From Virgibacillus_N oceani_A (lineage in GTDB: Bacteria > Bacillota > Bacilli > Bacillales > Amphibacillaceae): a stretch of 64,000 nucleotides of DNA. Where the stretch lies: NCBI GenBank assembly GCA_041521345.1, contig JBGOHB010000019.1. One strand, given 5' to 3'. Shown here piece after piece: positions 32,770 to 42,167 of this stretch (positions are counted from its first letter, which is position 1; every line of letters starts with the position of its first letter). The notes below the pieces were generated by a model that saw only the letters and a program-made list of their open reading frames with translations, did no database searches and was not told the origin of the DNA. The position numbers were made by a program, and so were the translations under genes.

Positions 32770-33120
32770 ATGCGGTTAGGAAATGAAATACAAGGGGCTT
32801 TAGCGGCAGGACAGAAAATAACAGCTGAAACAGCTGCATTACAAATAAGAAAAGGTATGACAGAAGATAATGCCTTACAGAAGGACAATGTTATCAATAA
32901 AGAACAAGTAGAAACAGTAGTGTCCAAATTAAACGAGTTTATAGAGCCAGTGCGTACAAATTTGAAATTTGAACTCCATGAAAAATTAAATGATTATTAT
33001 GTTACTGTTGTAGACTCAATTACAAACGAAAAGATAAAAGAAATACCACCTAAAAAGTTTCTGGATATGTATGCAGATATGATTGAACGAATGGGATTAT
33101 TAATCGACGAAAAAGTTTAG
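32770..33120 (+). CDS. flaG: FlaG-family flagellar protein (YvyC)
   Basis: The product is 116 aa. The C-terminal FlaG domain is clear: LKFELHEKLNDYYVTVVDSI, EKIKEIPPKKFLDMYADM. FlaG affects filament length in other bacteria. It heads the fliD-fliS-fliT unit behind a SigD-type promoter, as B. subtilis YvyC does. Confidence 0.9.
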   Translation: MRLGNEIQGALAAGQKITAETAALQIRKGMTEDNALQKDNVINKEQVETVVSKLNEFIEPVRTNLKFELHEKLNDYYVTVVDSITNEKIKEIPPKKFLDMYADMIERMGLLIDEKV

Positions 33121-33133
33121 GGAGTGATTGCCT

Positions 33134-34615
33134 ATGATGAGGGTTGGCGGTTTGGCATCAGGGATGGACATTGATCAAATGGTAAATCAGCTTATGGATG
33201 CAGAGCGGATTCCGCTAAATAAAATGCATCAGGACCGCACGATGCTGGAGTGGCAGCGGGACGGTTTCAGGGATATAAACAAAAAATTGTCCGAATTGGA
33301 TAATATGATGCTTGATATGAAGCTGAGTCACACATATAATTCGAAAATCGCTACTTCTTCTCAAGAGGGGGCAGTGACGGCAACTGCTACAACGAGTGCT
33401 TTTGATGGGACTTATAATATTAATGTTGAAGAGTTGGCTAGCTCGGCCATGTTTATTAGTCATGAACAAATTAATATTAAACCTAATGAAACTTTAGGTT
33501 CCCAAGGACATGTTATTGGGACTAATGAGTTTGAATTTTATACGTATAATGAAAATGGCGAACAGAACCCGGCACATAAGTTCACGGTAAGTGAAGAAGA
33601 CACACTAAACGATGTCTTACGCAGGATTAATTCAGATGATAATAATGTGCGTGCCTTTTATGATGAAGGCTTAGACAAGGTAATAATGGAAACAACTAGA
33701 ACGGGTGTTCATAACACAGATGGGGAAGCTGAAATAGTTTTTGATGAGGAAAACTCATTTTTTACAGATGTTTTGCAACTCCAGCAAGAAAGAAGCGCGA
33801 AAAACGCAGTGTTTCAATACAATGGTTTAACAATGGAATCAAAGAATAATTCCTACAATCTAAACGGTATTAACTTCCAATTCACCAATGTTACAGAAGG
33901 CAACGCAGCAATAACCGTTGTGAATGATACCGAAGATGCTTTTGACAAAATCATGGCTTTCGTCGATACATATAACGAAGTCGTCGAAACACTGAATGAA
34001 TCTCAGCGAGAAGAGCGTCATCGGGATTATCCGCCGCTGACAGACGAACAGAAAGAGGAAATGTCCGAAAATGAAATTGAATTGTGGGAAGAACAGGCAA
34101 AAAGCGGGATCCTAAAAGGAGAAACTGTTATTTCCAGTGGATTATTTAATATGCGGCAAAGCTGGTATTCTTCTGTAGAAAATAGTGGAGAATTTAATTC
34201 CTTGACCCAAATCGGCATCAACACCTCCCCTAATTATATGGATGGAGGACAATTAATAGTTGATGAGGATAAACTGCGGGAAGCATTGCAGCAAAACCCG
34301 AATGACGTGCAGAAGCTTTTCTCCAATAATGCAGATGGAGAAAGCCGCGGTCTTGTAAACAGGCTTGAAGATGCACTTGATACGACTATGTCGCAAATAG
34401 GTGACCGCGCAGGTAATAGCAATTCACCCTCTTTGGATAATTATACATTAGGAAAACGGATGAAGGACTTAAACAACCGTATTTCTTCATTTGAGCAGCG
34501 ACTTACGCAAGTTGAAACACGATACTGGAATCAATTTACAGCGATGGAGTCGGCAATTTCCCGATTGAATCAGCAATCAGCCCAGCTAATGTCCCAGTTC
34601 GGCGAGGGTATGTAG
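33134..34615 (+). CDS. fliD: FliD filament cap protein
   Basis: The product is 493 aa. N-terminal RVGGLASGMDIDQMVNQLMD is the FliD_N signature; the C-terminal domain has SGEFNSLTQIGINTSP, LREALQQNPNDVQKLF and the coiled-coil tail RISSFEQRLTQVETRYWNQF. FliD caps the filament and folds flagellin at the tip. GGAGTG lies 9 nt before the ATG at 33134; TTG 33128 and ATG 33137 are alternatives. Confidence 0.95.
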   Translation: MMRVGGLASGMDIDQMVNQLMDAERIPLNKMHQDRTMLEWQRDGFRDINKKLSELDNMMLDMKLSHTYNSKIATSSQEGAVTATATTSAFDGTYNINVEELASSAMFISHEQINIKPNETLGSQGHVIGTNEFEFYTYNENGEQNPAHKFTVSEEDTLNDVLRRINSDDNNVRAFYDEGLDKVIMETTRTGVHNTDGEAEIVFDEENSFFTDVLQLQQERSAKNAVFQYNGLTMESKNNSYNLNGINFQFTNVTEGNAAITVVNDTEDAFDKIMAFVDTYNEVVETLNESQREERHRDYPPLTDEQKEEMSENEIELWEEQAKSGILKGETVISSGLFNMRQSWYSSVENSGEFNSLTQIGINTSPNYMDGGQLIVDEDKLREALQQNPNDVQKLFSNNADGESRGLVNRLEDALDTTMSQIGDRAGNSNSPSLDNYTLGKRMKDLNNRISSFEQRLTQVETRYWNQFTAMESAISRLNQQSAQLMSQFGEGM

Positions 34616-34665
34616 GACGGGATAAAAGGCACACAATCAATTATTTATAAAAGAGGAGTGGAACC

Positions 34666-35067
34666 ATGTCAGCAAATAACCCTTACAAAGCCTATCAGGA
34701 TAACGCGGTAAACACTGCTTCCGGTGGAGAATTAACGTTAATGTTGTATAACGGGTGTATTAAATTTATAAAACAGGCAATAAAAGAAATGAATGCCAAA
34801 AATTTTGATGCGAAAAACACGAACATCCAAAAAGCACAAAATATTATACGGGAATTGATGATTACTTTAGATCAAAAAGTAGAAATATCGAATCAGATAC
34901 TTCCTTTATATGAATATATGCAATTTCAGCTGAAAGAAGCAAACATTAAAAATGACCCTGCTTTACTTGAAGAGGTATTGGGTTTTGCCGTGGAGTTCAG
35001 GGATACATGGAAACAGGTTATTTTAAAATCACGCCAGCAGCAATTTCCGCAGGGAGCACAGGCCTGA
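34666..35067 (+). CDS. fliS: FliS flagellin chaperone
   Basis: The product is 133 aa with the FliS pattern: YKAYQDNAVNTASGGELTLM, LYNGCIKFIKQAI and LPLYEYMQFQLKEANIKND. It binds the C-terminus of flagellin before export. AGAGGAGTGG precedes the ATG. Its stop overlaps the fliT start by one base. Confidence 0.95.
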   Translation: MSANNPYKAYQDNAVNTASGGELTLMLYNGCIKFIKQAIKEMNAKNFDAKNTNIQKAQNIIRELMITLDQKVEISNQILPLYEYMQFQLKEANIKNDPALLEEVLGFAVEFRDTWKQVILKSRQQQFPQGAQA

Positions 35068-35420
35068 TGAACCGTGTACAGACAGTTTACGAAATTTCAG
35101 AAGCACTGCAGGAACTGCTTAACAAGGAAGTTACGGACAAAAACAGAGCTGAAATTATTGAAGAGACAAATGTACTTGTGGATAAGCGTGAGAATTACAT
35201 AAATGCACTCCAGCCGCCATATACAAACGAAGAAATGGAGATTGGAAAGAAGCTCATTTCATTAAATGCAGAAATTCACACAAAAATGCAGCAGTTATAT
35301 GCTGAGCTGAAATTGGAATTAAAAAATGTGAGGAAGCAAAAAAAGTCAAATCGTTCCTATATAAATCCGTATGCCAATGTCCGGAATACAGATGGTATGT
35401 TTATGGACAGTAAAAAATAA
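35067..35420 (+). CDS. fliT: FliT-like flagellar chaperone
   Basis: The product is 117 aa from the ATG at 35067, which overlaps the fliS stop (TGATG). It is helical and Lys/Glu-rich (ISEALQELLNKEVTDKNRAE, LQQLYAELKLELKNVRKQKK-like pattern) with a C-terminal SYINPYANVRNTDGMFMDSK tail seen in Bacillaceae FliT. FliT chaperones FliD. The frame is open upstream to 35007 inside fliS, which is not the real start. Confidence 0.8.
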   Translation: MNRVQTVYEISEALQELLNKEVTDKNRAEIIEETNVLVDKRENYINALQPPYTNEEMEIGKKLISLNAEIHTKMQQLYAELKLELKNVRKQKKSNRSYINPYANVRNTDGMFMDSKK

Positions 35421-35601
35421 TTTACAATGCCAATGAGCAATATTAAAAAAACGTAAAAATAATTAAATGAATGTAAACGTGATGTATACGCGTTTCGCCT
35501 GCCCACTCTGGGAAATGACATAGGAAATTCGTAGTTTAGGGAGGAAATATAGGGCGAAACGTAGTATAATATTAAGTATAAGATGAAAGGAGGACACTTT
35601 A

Positions 35602-36159
35602 ATGAAATTTAACATTCGTGGTGAAAATCTTGAGGTGACCGGGTCATTAAGAGATTACGTGGAAAAAAAGATCAGTAAACTGGAAAGGTATTTTGACACT
35701 ACACCAGCATCTGATGTACACGTTAATTTAAGTGTCTACAATGATGAGCAGAGGATAGAGGTTACCATTCCGATGACCGACCTGTTATTACGAGCAGAAG
35801 AGCAACATTCAGACCTTTATGCTGCCATCGACTTAGTAGTTGATAAGCTGGAAAGACAAATTCGCAAATACAAGACTAAAGTAAACCGCAAGTTCAGGCA
35901 GAACGGGGCACCAAAACATATATTTGCTGAAATGGAAATAGAAGCAAATAATGTGGCGGTTGAAGATGCAACAGATGAAATCGAAATCGTACGTACGAAA
36001 AGATTTAACTTAAAACCAATGGACTCCGAAGAAGCCGTTTTACAAATGGACATGTTGGGTCATGCTTTTTACGTTTTCACAAACGCTGTCAGCGGAGATA
36101 CCAATGTTGTTTATCGCCGTAAAGACGGAAAATATGGCTTAATTGAACCAAATGCATAA
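35602..36159 (+). CDS. hpf: Long-form ribosome hibernation promoting factor (YvyD)
   Basis: The product is 185 aa. The N-terminal S30AE domain (MKFNIRGENLEVTGSLRDYV, KKISKLERYF) is joined to a C-terminal dimerisation domain (IVRTKRFNLKPMDSEEAVLQ, MLGHAFYVFTNA, VVYRRKDGKYGLIEP). Long-form HPF pairs ribosomes into inactive 100S dimers in stationary phase. AAGGAGG precedes the ATG. The upstream region has an AGGAAATT word and a TATAAT near 35571; I cannot decide which sigma factors use it. Confidence 0.96.
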   Translation: MKFNIRGENLEVTGSLRDYVEKKISKLERYFDTTPASDVHVNLSVYNDEQRIEVTIPMTDLLLRAEEQHSDLYAAIDLVVDKLERQIRKYKTKVNRKFRQNGAPKHIFAEMEIEANNVAVEDATDEIEIVRTKRFNLKPMDSEEAVLQMDMLGHAFYVFTNAVSGDTNVVYRRKDGKYGLIEPNA

Positions 36160-36178
36160 TTTTGAAAGATAAATAGAT

Positions 36179-36220
36179 AAACCAGCATGTGAAAGCTTAA
36201 GGCTTTTGCGTGCTGGTTTT
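36179..36220 (+). terminator. Terminator after hpf
   Basis: AAACCAGCA and TGCTGGTTT close a long imperfect stem ending in TTTTAATT. Confidence 0.75.
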
Positions 36221-36461
36221 AATTATGAGCGATACATTCTAAGTAAGTTGAAAACTGCGAAACTTGTCGAATAAAAAGCAAAAAATCTATATTGAAGTTT
36301 CAATTTATTAAGATTTTCATATTCTCTTTAAAAATACCCTCCATTTTTTAATTTCCAGTAATATTCTCTCCCTTTAACATAACAAAAATTCAAAATTACA
36401 TATTTGGTTCATTCCTCTGATTTGTGCTATAACTATGGCAAAAGTCCTGGGAGGAATAACT

Positions 36462-36641
36462 ATGATGCCTGAAGAACGAAAAACATTAAATAGTTTAGAA
36501 AGGAAAGTAAAACAGCAGGAACACACAATCACTCAGCTTGTCGAAATTATTGCAGCTACAAACCGGAGAATTACCGACGTAATATACAGACAACAGGAGA
36601 AAGAGAAACGATCGAACGTTCATAAAAATATTCATATGTAA
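36462..36641 (+). CDS. Small coiled-coil protein, 59 aa, unknown
   Basis: GGGAGG lies 7 nt before the ATG at 36462. The sequence MMPEERKTLNSLERKVKQQE followed by TITQLVEIIAATNRRITDV is a single predicted coiled-coil helix with a basic tail. I do not recognise a family. It lies between hpf and secA, where B. subtilis has no such gene in my memory. The 36221-36434 gap upstream is AT-rich without another gene. Confidence 0.55.
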   Translation: MMPEERKTLNSLERKVKQQEHTITQLVEIIAATNRRITDVIYRQQEKEKRSNVHKNIHM

Positions 36642-36668
36642 AAGAGGTATCCATTTTCAAATACTTCG

Positions 36669-36695
36669 CAACAAAAGAACCATCCCCCTTGTTTC
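36669..36695. repeat. Dispersed GGGACGGTTCTT-type repeat, copy 7 (inverted)
   Basis: GCAACAAAAGAACCATCCCC then TTGTTTCA; the reverse complement matches the family consensus. Confidence 0.65.
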
Positions 36696-36894
36696 AAAGC
36701 AGTTGTCAATTTTCTTCGTGTAATGTTATGATTAGAGTTGGACTAAACTCTTTTTATAGGATGTTATCTTTAAGTCAAAAAGTCCGGTGAAGATGACGCA
36801 TTGAATTTCTTCGTCCTTTTCATCCGCCTTTATGACAAGTGCTTTAATGAAGAAAAATATACCATGTTAATGATAAATTTGAGGAGCGTATATA

Positions 36895-39408
36895 ATGGCA
36901 ACTTTATTGAAGAAGATTTTTGGGGACGGGACTCAAAAACAGCTAAAAAAAATACAGAAAAAAGTAGATGAGATTGAAGCAATGGAACCGGAGATGGAAA
37001 AACTGTCTGATCGGAAGCTTCAGCATAAAACGGAAGAATTTAGAAACAGGCTGGAAGAAGGAGAAAGTCTGGATGATATTCTCGTAGAAGCATATGCAGT
37101 TGTTCGGGAAGGATCAAAGCGCGTGTTGGGCATGCGGCCGTTCACGACCCAGCTGGTTGGTGCTGTTGCGTTGCATAACGGAAATATCGCAGAAATGAAA
37201 ACAGGGGAAGGAAAAACGCTTGCTTCCACCATGCCTGCATATTTAAATGCACTCAGTGAAAAAGGCGTACACATCATCACTGTCAACGATTATTTGGCAG
37301 AGCGTGATGCCAGGGAAATGGGTGAACTATATAATTTCCTCGGTTTGACAGTAGGCTTAAACGGCAACGGCTTATCAAAAGAAGAAAAGCGAGAAGCCTA
37401 TCATAGTGACATTACCTATGGTACAAATAATGAATATGGCTTTGATTACTTAAGGGATAATATGGTGTTGTACAAAGAACAAATGGTACAGCGACCGTTG
37501 AATTTTGCCATCATTGATGAAGTGGACTCCATTTTAATTGATGAGGCAAGAACCCCGTTAATTATCTCCGGATCAGCCAAAAAAACTGCATCCCATTATC
37601 AGCAGGCGAACGGTTTTGTCGGTACGCTGAACAAGGAAGGGGATTATACCTTTGATGAAAAAACAAAGGGTGTCCAGCTGACTGAAGAAGGTATTAATAA
37701 AGCGGAAAGGTATTTCAATATTGAAAACCTATTTGATTTAAGTCATGTTACGTTAACCCATCATATTAATCAGGCGTTAAAAGCACATGTATCTATGTCC
37801 CGTGATACAGACTATGTGGTGGAGGAAGGCGAAGTCGTTATCGTCGACCAGTTTACAGGCCGCCTCATGAAAGGCCGCCGTTACAGTGACGGTCTCCACC
37901 AGGCAATAGAAGCAAAAGAAGGGCTGCAAATTCAAAATGAAAGTATGACACTGGCTTCCATTACATTCCAGAATTTTTTCCGTATGTACAATAAACTCTC
38001 TGGCATGACCGGTACCGCAAAAACAGAGGAAGAAGAATTCAGGAATATTTATAATATGGATGTTATTGCAATCCCAACTAATGAACCGATCATTCGTGAT
38101 GACCGGGCAGATTTGATTTACAAATCATTTGAAGGAAAGTTTAAGGCGGTTGTCGAAGGAATTAAAGAACGGCATGAGGCTGGCCAGCCGGTGCTTGTCG
38201 GTACCGTTGCTGTAGAAACATCTGAATTAATTTCTCAGCTGTTGAAAAAAGCCGGCGTAAAGCATGACGTGCTAAATGCGAAAAATCACTATAGAGAAGC
38301 GGAGATTATTGAAAATGCCGGACAAAAGGGCACGGTTACGATTGCTACCAATATGGCCGGCCGCGGTACGGACATTAAATTGGGAGATGGTGTAAAAGAA
38401 CTTGGCGGCCTGGCTGTCGTTGGTACAGAACGACACGAATCACGCCGGATCGACAATCAGCTGCGCGGACGTTCCGGTCGTCAGGGTGATCCGGGAACAA
38501 CCCAATTCTACTTATCCATGGAAGATGAGTTAATGCGCAGATTTGGCTCGGATAATCTGAAAGGCATGATGGAACGACTTGGTTTGGATGATGACCAGCC
38601 AATTGAAAGCAAGATGGTCTCCCGTGCAGTGGAATCAGCACAAAAGCGTGTAGAAGGAAATAACTTTGATGCACGTAAAACCGTTCTTTCCTATGATGAT
38701 GTTTTAAGAGAACAGCGTGAAATCATTTATAAGCAACGCTTTGATGTTATTGATGCAGATACGAACCTGAGAGAGATTATTGAAAATATGATAATTTCTA
38801 CATTGGAGCGGGTGGTAGCTACCCATACCCAGGATGACGATGAGGATGAATGGGATTTAAACGCCATCACTGCTTATGTTCATGGAAACCTTTTGAGTCA
38901 GGATGATATTTCTGAAGATGATATTAAAGAAAAAGAACCGGAAGAAATCAATGAACTGATTTTGGAGAAAGTCCGCAAACGTCTGGATGAGAGGGAAGAA
39001 GAATTATCCGAAGAGCAAATGCGCGAGTTTGGAAAAGTGATTTTACTCCGCACGGTTGATACGAAATGGATGGATCACATTGATCAGATGGATCAGCTGC
39101 GCCAGGGTATTCATCTACGTGCCTACGGTCAAAATGACCCACTGCGCGAGTATCAGATGGAAGGTTTCTCCATGTTTGAATCTATGATTGAAGATATTGA
39201 AGAAGAAGTGTCTAAATATATAATGAAGGCGGAAATCCGTGATAATCTACAGCGACAAGAAGTAGTAAAAAATACACAGGCGGTTTCAGGTGGCCAGGAA
39301 GAAAAGAAAAAATCACGCAAGCCATATGTGAAAACAGAGACTGCTGGCCGCAATGATCCATGTCCATGCGGAAGCGGTAAAAAATACAAAAATTGTCATG
39401 GAAAATAA
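36895..39408 (+). CDS. secA: SecA preprotein translocase ATPase
   Basis: The product is 837 aa, typical of Bacillus SecA. Walker A is EMKTGEGKTLAST; the DEVD box is FAIIDEVDSILIDEARTPLI; the second RecA-like domain has GTVAVETSELISQL and ATNMAGRGTDIKLG. The C-terminal SEC-C zinc motif DPCPCGSGKKYKNCHGK is intact. SecA drives secretion through SecYEG. GAGGAG precedes the ATG. The 36696-36894 gap upstream holds a partial copy of another repeat (see 36775). Confidence 0.98.
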   Translation: MATLLKKIFGDGTQKQLKKIQKKVDEIEAMEPEMEKLSDRKLQHKTEEFRNRLEEGESLDDILVEAYAVVREGSKRVLGMRPFTTQLVGAVALHNGNIAEMKTGEGKTLASTMPAYLNALSEKGVHIITVNDYLAERDAREMGELYNFLGLTVGLNGNGLSKEEKREAYHSDITYGTNNEYGFDYLRDNMVLYKEQMVQRPLNFAIIDEVDSILIDEARTPLIISGSAKKTASHYQQANGFVGTLNKEGDYTFDEKTKGVQLTEEGINKAERYFNIENLFDLSHVTLTHHINQALKAHVSMSRDTDYVVEEGEVVIVDQFTGRLMKGRRYSDGLHQAIEAKEGLQIQNESMTLASITFQNFFRMYNKLSGMTGTAKTEEEEFRNIYNMDVIAIPTNEPIIRDDRADLIYKSFEGKFKAVVEGIKERHEAGQPVLVGTVAVETSELISQLLKKAGVKHDVLNAKNHYREAEIIENAGQKGTVTIATNMAGRGTDIKLGDGVKELGGLAVVGTERHESRRIDNQLRGRSGRQGDPGTTQFYLSMEDELMRRFGSDNLKGMMERLGLDDDQPIESKMVSRAVESAQKRVEGNNFDARKTVLSYDDVLREQREIIYKQRFDVIDADTNLREIIENMIISTLERVVATHTQDDDEDEWDLNAITAYVHGNLLSQDDISEDDIKEKEPEEINELILEKVRKRLDEREEELSEEQMREFGKVILLRTVDTKWMDHIDQMDQLRQGIHLRAYGQNDPLREYQMEGFSMFESMIEDIEEEVSKYIMKAEIRDNLQRQEVVKNTQAVSGGQEEKKKSRKPYVKTETAGRNDPCPCGSGKKYKNCHGK

Positions 39409-39490
39409 CACTTTTTAAAAATCTTATTAGGTTGGTTTAAAGCCTATTGCTATTGTATGAGAATACAAGTACCCTTTTAAGTGTTCTGAG

Positions 39491-39603
39491 CGGCCCGAAT
39501 ACACGTAGATTTCTGCGGGAAGTACGAGAATGGCGAGACCCCACAGGGCGAAAGCCGAGGAGGCTCGCCACTCGCCCGCGGAAAGCGAAGTGTATTCGGG
39601 CTG
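39491..39603. ncRNA. 113-bp structured element between secA and prfB
   Basis: GCCCGAATACAC at 39493-39504 and GTGTATTCGGGC at 39590-39601 form a perfect terminal stem. The interior is much richer in G and C than its surroundings and holds further short complementary words (GGCGAG/CTCGCC, GCGGG/CCCGC). Segments such as GCGGAAAGCGAAG and GAGGAGGCTCGCC recur in intergenic regions of many Bacillaceae as I recall them. It may be a structural RNA or a non-autonomous mobile repeat; the class is unassigned. Confidence 0.45.
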
Positions 39604-39669
39604 CGGGTTTAAATGATATAATCTATAATAAAATATTGCTTTCCAAATAAACAATTGAGGTGGATAAGG

Positions 39670-40771
39670 ATGGAAATGGCAGAAATTAAAAGTGAATTTG
39701 AAAAAATGACCAACAGAATCAATGAATTCAGGGGGTCTCTTTGACCTGGATGAGAAGAAAGAGCAGATCAAAGCGCTTGATTTAAAAATGACTGAACCTT
39801 CATTTTGGGATGATCAGGATGCTGCACAAAAAGTAATAAGTGAAGTAAACGGGCTGAAGGGCTATGTAAGTGATTTTGATGATTTGGAAGAACGGCTTGA
39901 CAATGTCGAAGTTTCTTATGAACTTGTTAAAGAGGAAAACGATCAGGAATTATTTGATGAGCTGCAGTCGGAAATAACCGGATTAAAAGAAGCTATTAAC
40001 GATTTTGAACTGCAAATGCTGCTTAGTGAGCCGTATGATGCGAATAACGCTATTTTGGAATTACACCCGGGAGCCGGCGGAACGGAATCACAGGACTGGG
40101 CAAGTATGCTGCTGCGTATGTATCAGCGCTGGGCGGAAAGCAAGAATTTCAAAGTGGAAATACTGGATTATCTCGCGGGTGATGAAGCTGGCGTTAAAAG
40201 TGTAACACTGCTCATTAAAGGACATAATGTTTATGGGAATTTGAAGGCAGAAAAAGGCGTACACCGTCTAGTTCGAATTTCCCCTTTTGATTCATCTGGA
40301 CGGCGTCACACTTCATTTGTTTCATGTGAAGTTACCCCGGAAATGGATGATGATGTAGACATCGAGGTGAAATCAGAGGATATTAAAATCGATACGTACC
40401 GTGCAAGCGGTGCAGGAGGACAGCATGTGAACACTACGGATTCTGCTGTTAGAATTACGCACTTACCGACAAATGTAATCGTAACCTGTCAAAATGAACG
40501 TTCCCAAATTAAAAACCGGGAAGCTGCCATGAAGATGCTAAAATCCAAATTATATCAGCTTGAAATCGAGAAACAGCAAGAAGAATTAGCCGAAATACGC
40601 GGAGAGCAAAAAGAAATTGGCTGGGGAAGTCAAATAAGGTCTTACGTATTTCACCCTTATTCTATGGTAAAAGACCATAGAACCAATAAGGAAATCGGAA
40701 ATACCCAAGCCGTAATGGATGGCGGAATCGATTTATTTATTGATGCATACTTGCGTTCACAAATAAATTAG
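39670..40771 (+). CDS. prfB: Peptide chain release factor 2 with programmed +1 frameshift
   Basis: The gene begins at ATG 39670 after GGTGG and reads 24 codons to an in-frame TGA at 39742-39744. The classical shift site AGGGGGTCTCTTTGAC is present: CTT slips to place GAC (39743) in frame, and the second frame runs to 40771. The joined protein is 366 aa, the usual RF2 length. Functional motifs are SPF (RISPFDSSGRR) and GGQ (GAGGQHVNTTDSA). RF2 reads UGA and UAA, so low RF2 lets the ribosome shift and make more: autoregulation by its own stop codon. Separate annotation of the two frames would be an error. Confidence 0.97.
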
Positions 40772-40811
40772 GATGTCTGCCATAATGATTGGGTTGTGTT
40801 ATAGTATTTTG

Positions 40812-40842
40812 AAAAACCACAGTGTGTATCACTGTGGTTTTT
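40812..40842 (+). terminator. Terminator after prfB
   Basis: AAAAACCACAGTG and CACTGTGGTTTTT form a perfect 13-bp stem with a 5-nt loop. Confidence 0.85.
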
Positions 40843-41313
40843 CTTGAAAATTCATATGTATATCAACATGCAGCTAAGGTTAGATTATTATACTAGAGAA
40901 TCACACGCTCGTTTAGGCAAAGATCAATAACTACTCATCCATATACCGGCTTTGTCCTCAACACTATATAATGCCATTCTATGATGCTTCGTTTTGTTTT
41001 TTCTATGACACACAATAGACGTTTTCCCCTTCAGGTACCTAACATTGTAATTTTCCTTAAACGTAAAAAACCTTATAAGGTGTTAGATTTTATTATTTTT
41101 AAACAATTTTCATGACAGGTATCACAATACATTGCTATAGCAACAGTTTTGAACATTTTTCATGAATTTGACACAAATTGCAAAATACACTGCAATGCCA
41201 ATGCTTTTCCCCATTTTTACCATATCAATTATGTATATGGAGGGTTTTAAAAAATATATATAAGGTTATAATAAGATATGATGATACTAAATATTGGTTA
41301 GGGGGATTTATAG
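40843..41313. promoter_or_regulatory. Long upstream region of cccB with imperfect direct repeats
   Basis: No gene seen. Two related segments (about 41104-41150 and 41154-41208) share TTTTCATGA, ACACAA/TCACAA, ATACA-TGC and a T-rich end. TTGCTATAGCAA at 41132-41143 is a perfect palindrome, and ATTGCA / TGCAAT flank 8 bp in the second segment. They may be regulator sites for cccB. Confidence 0.35.
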
Positions 41314-41688
41314 ATGAAAAAGTGGTTATTAACAATCGTCTTTGGTTCCGCACTCGTATTGGGCGCATGCGGCGGCGATGATGATGGTGCCGATGAGCCA
41401 GTTGATGATAACGGCGATACGGATACTGAAGAATCTGCAGACGATAACGGCGATGGCGGTTCTGTGGATGTTGCAGCTGCTGAAGAAGCATTTCAACAAA
41501 GTTGTGCATCATGTCATGGTGCTGACTTAACTGGTGGAGCAGGTCCTGACTTAACTGATGCAGGTTCTAATTATTCATCAGATGAAATTGCGGACATTAT
41601 CGAAAATGGAAAAGGCTCTATGCCAGCTGGAACAGCAACAGGTGATGATGTAGACCTGCTTGCTAACTGGTTAGCAGAAATGGAATAA
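41314..41688 (+). CDS. cccB: Lipid-anchored cytochrome c551
   Basis: The product is 124 aa. The lipoprotein signal ends LVLGACGG with the lipid Cys at about residue 19. A very acidic low-complexity linker (about 23-53; Asp, Glu, Gly) precedes the haem domain with CASCH and a distal Met in GSMPAGTA. CccB carries electrons to the terminal oxidases at the outer membrane face. The linker is unusually acidic, which fits a halotolerant host. AGGGGG precedes the ATG. Confidence 0.92.
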   Translation: MKKWLLTIVFGSALVLGACGGDDDGADEPVDDNGDTDTEESADDNGDGGSVDVAAAEEAFQQSCASCHGADLTGGAGPDLTDAGSNYSSDEIADIIENGKGSMPAGTATGDDVDLLANWLAEME

Positions 41689-41702
41689 TGAATTAAAAGT
41701 TA

Positions 41703-41745
41703 AAAAACCTGATCTCTTATTTCTCATAAAAGGTCAGGTTTTTTT
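41703..41745 (+). terminator. Terminator after cccB
   Basis: AAAAACCTGA and TCAGGTTTTTTT form the stem and T tail. Confidence 0.8.
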
Positions 41746-42167
41746 GTGTGAACAGAGGGAGATTCTTTTTTTCCATTAGCAGGAGAGTCAGTCACCTATG
41801 AAGCAGGGGAACCGCCTCCACTCTTACCGTCTCGTTTTAGCACATGTTGCATTCTTCCAAAGTTTTCTTCCTTCCATCTTTTACAAAAAAATTTCAATTG
41901 TAATATCTGGTTTATACCTTAAGATCAGTCATTTATCAAGCAAGAATTTAGTAAATGACATATCATACTTCATTATATGACAAAAGGTTTCATATCCCTC
42001 CATTTTGAAACACAAATGTAATATAAAATTAGCCAAAAATCGACGGAAAAGATGTTATAATGAATAAGAATTATTTGGAGGCTTGACGCGTTACTCAACA
42101 AGCTAAATACATAAGAAAGGATTAGACATCTTAGATTTATAACATTAACTATAAAGGTGATATCTAT
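41746..42167. other. Gap before ftsE containing repeat copy 8
   Basis: A divergent dispersed repeat (AACAGAGGGAGATTCTTTTT) lies at about 41751-41775. The rest is AT-rich. TATAATGAATAAG near 42056 may be a -10 region of ftsE. An open frame at 41798-41980 lacks a ribosome site and is not called. Confidence 0.4.

Noticed and set aside
39722..40771. prfB read as a truncated gene starting in the second frame
   Set aside because: The first 24 codons and the AGGGGG-CTT-TGA shift site show a normal programmed frameshift.
41798..41980. 60-codon plus-strand frame between cccB and ftsE
   Set aside because: No ribosome site, low-complexity composition and no recognisable family; likely chance in AT-rich DNA.
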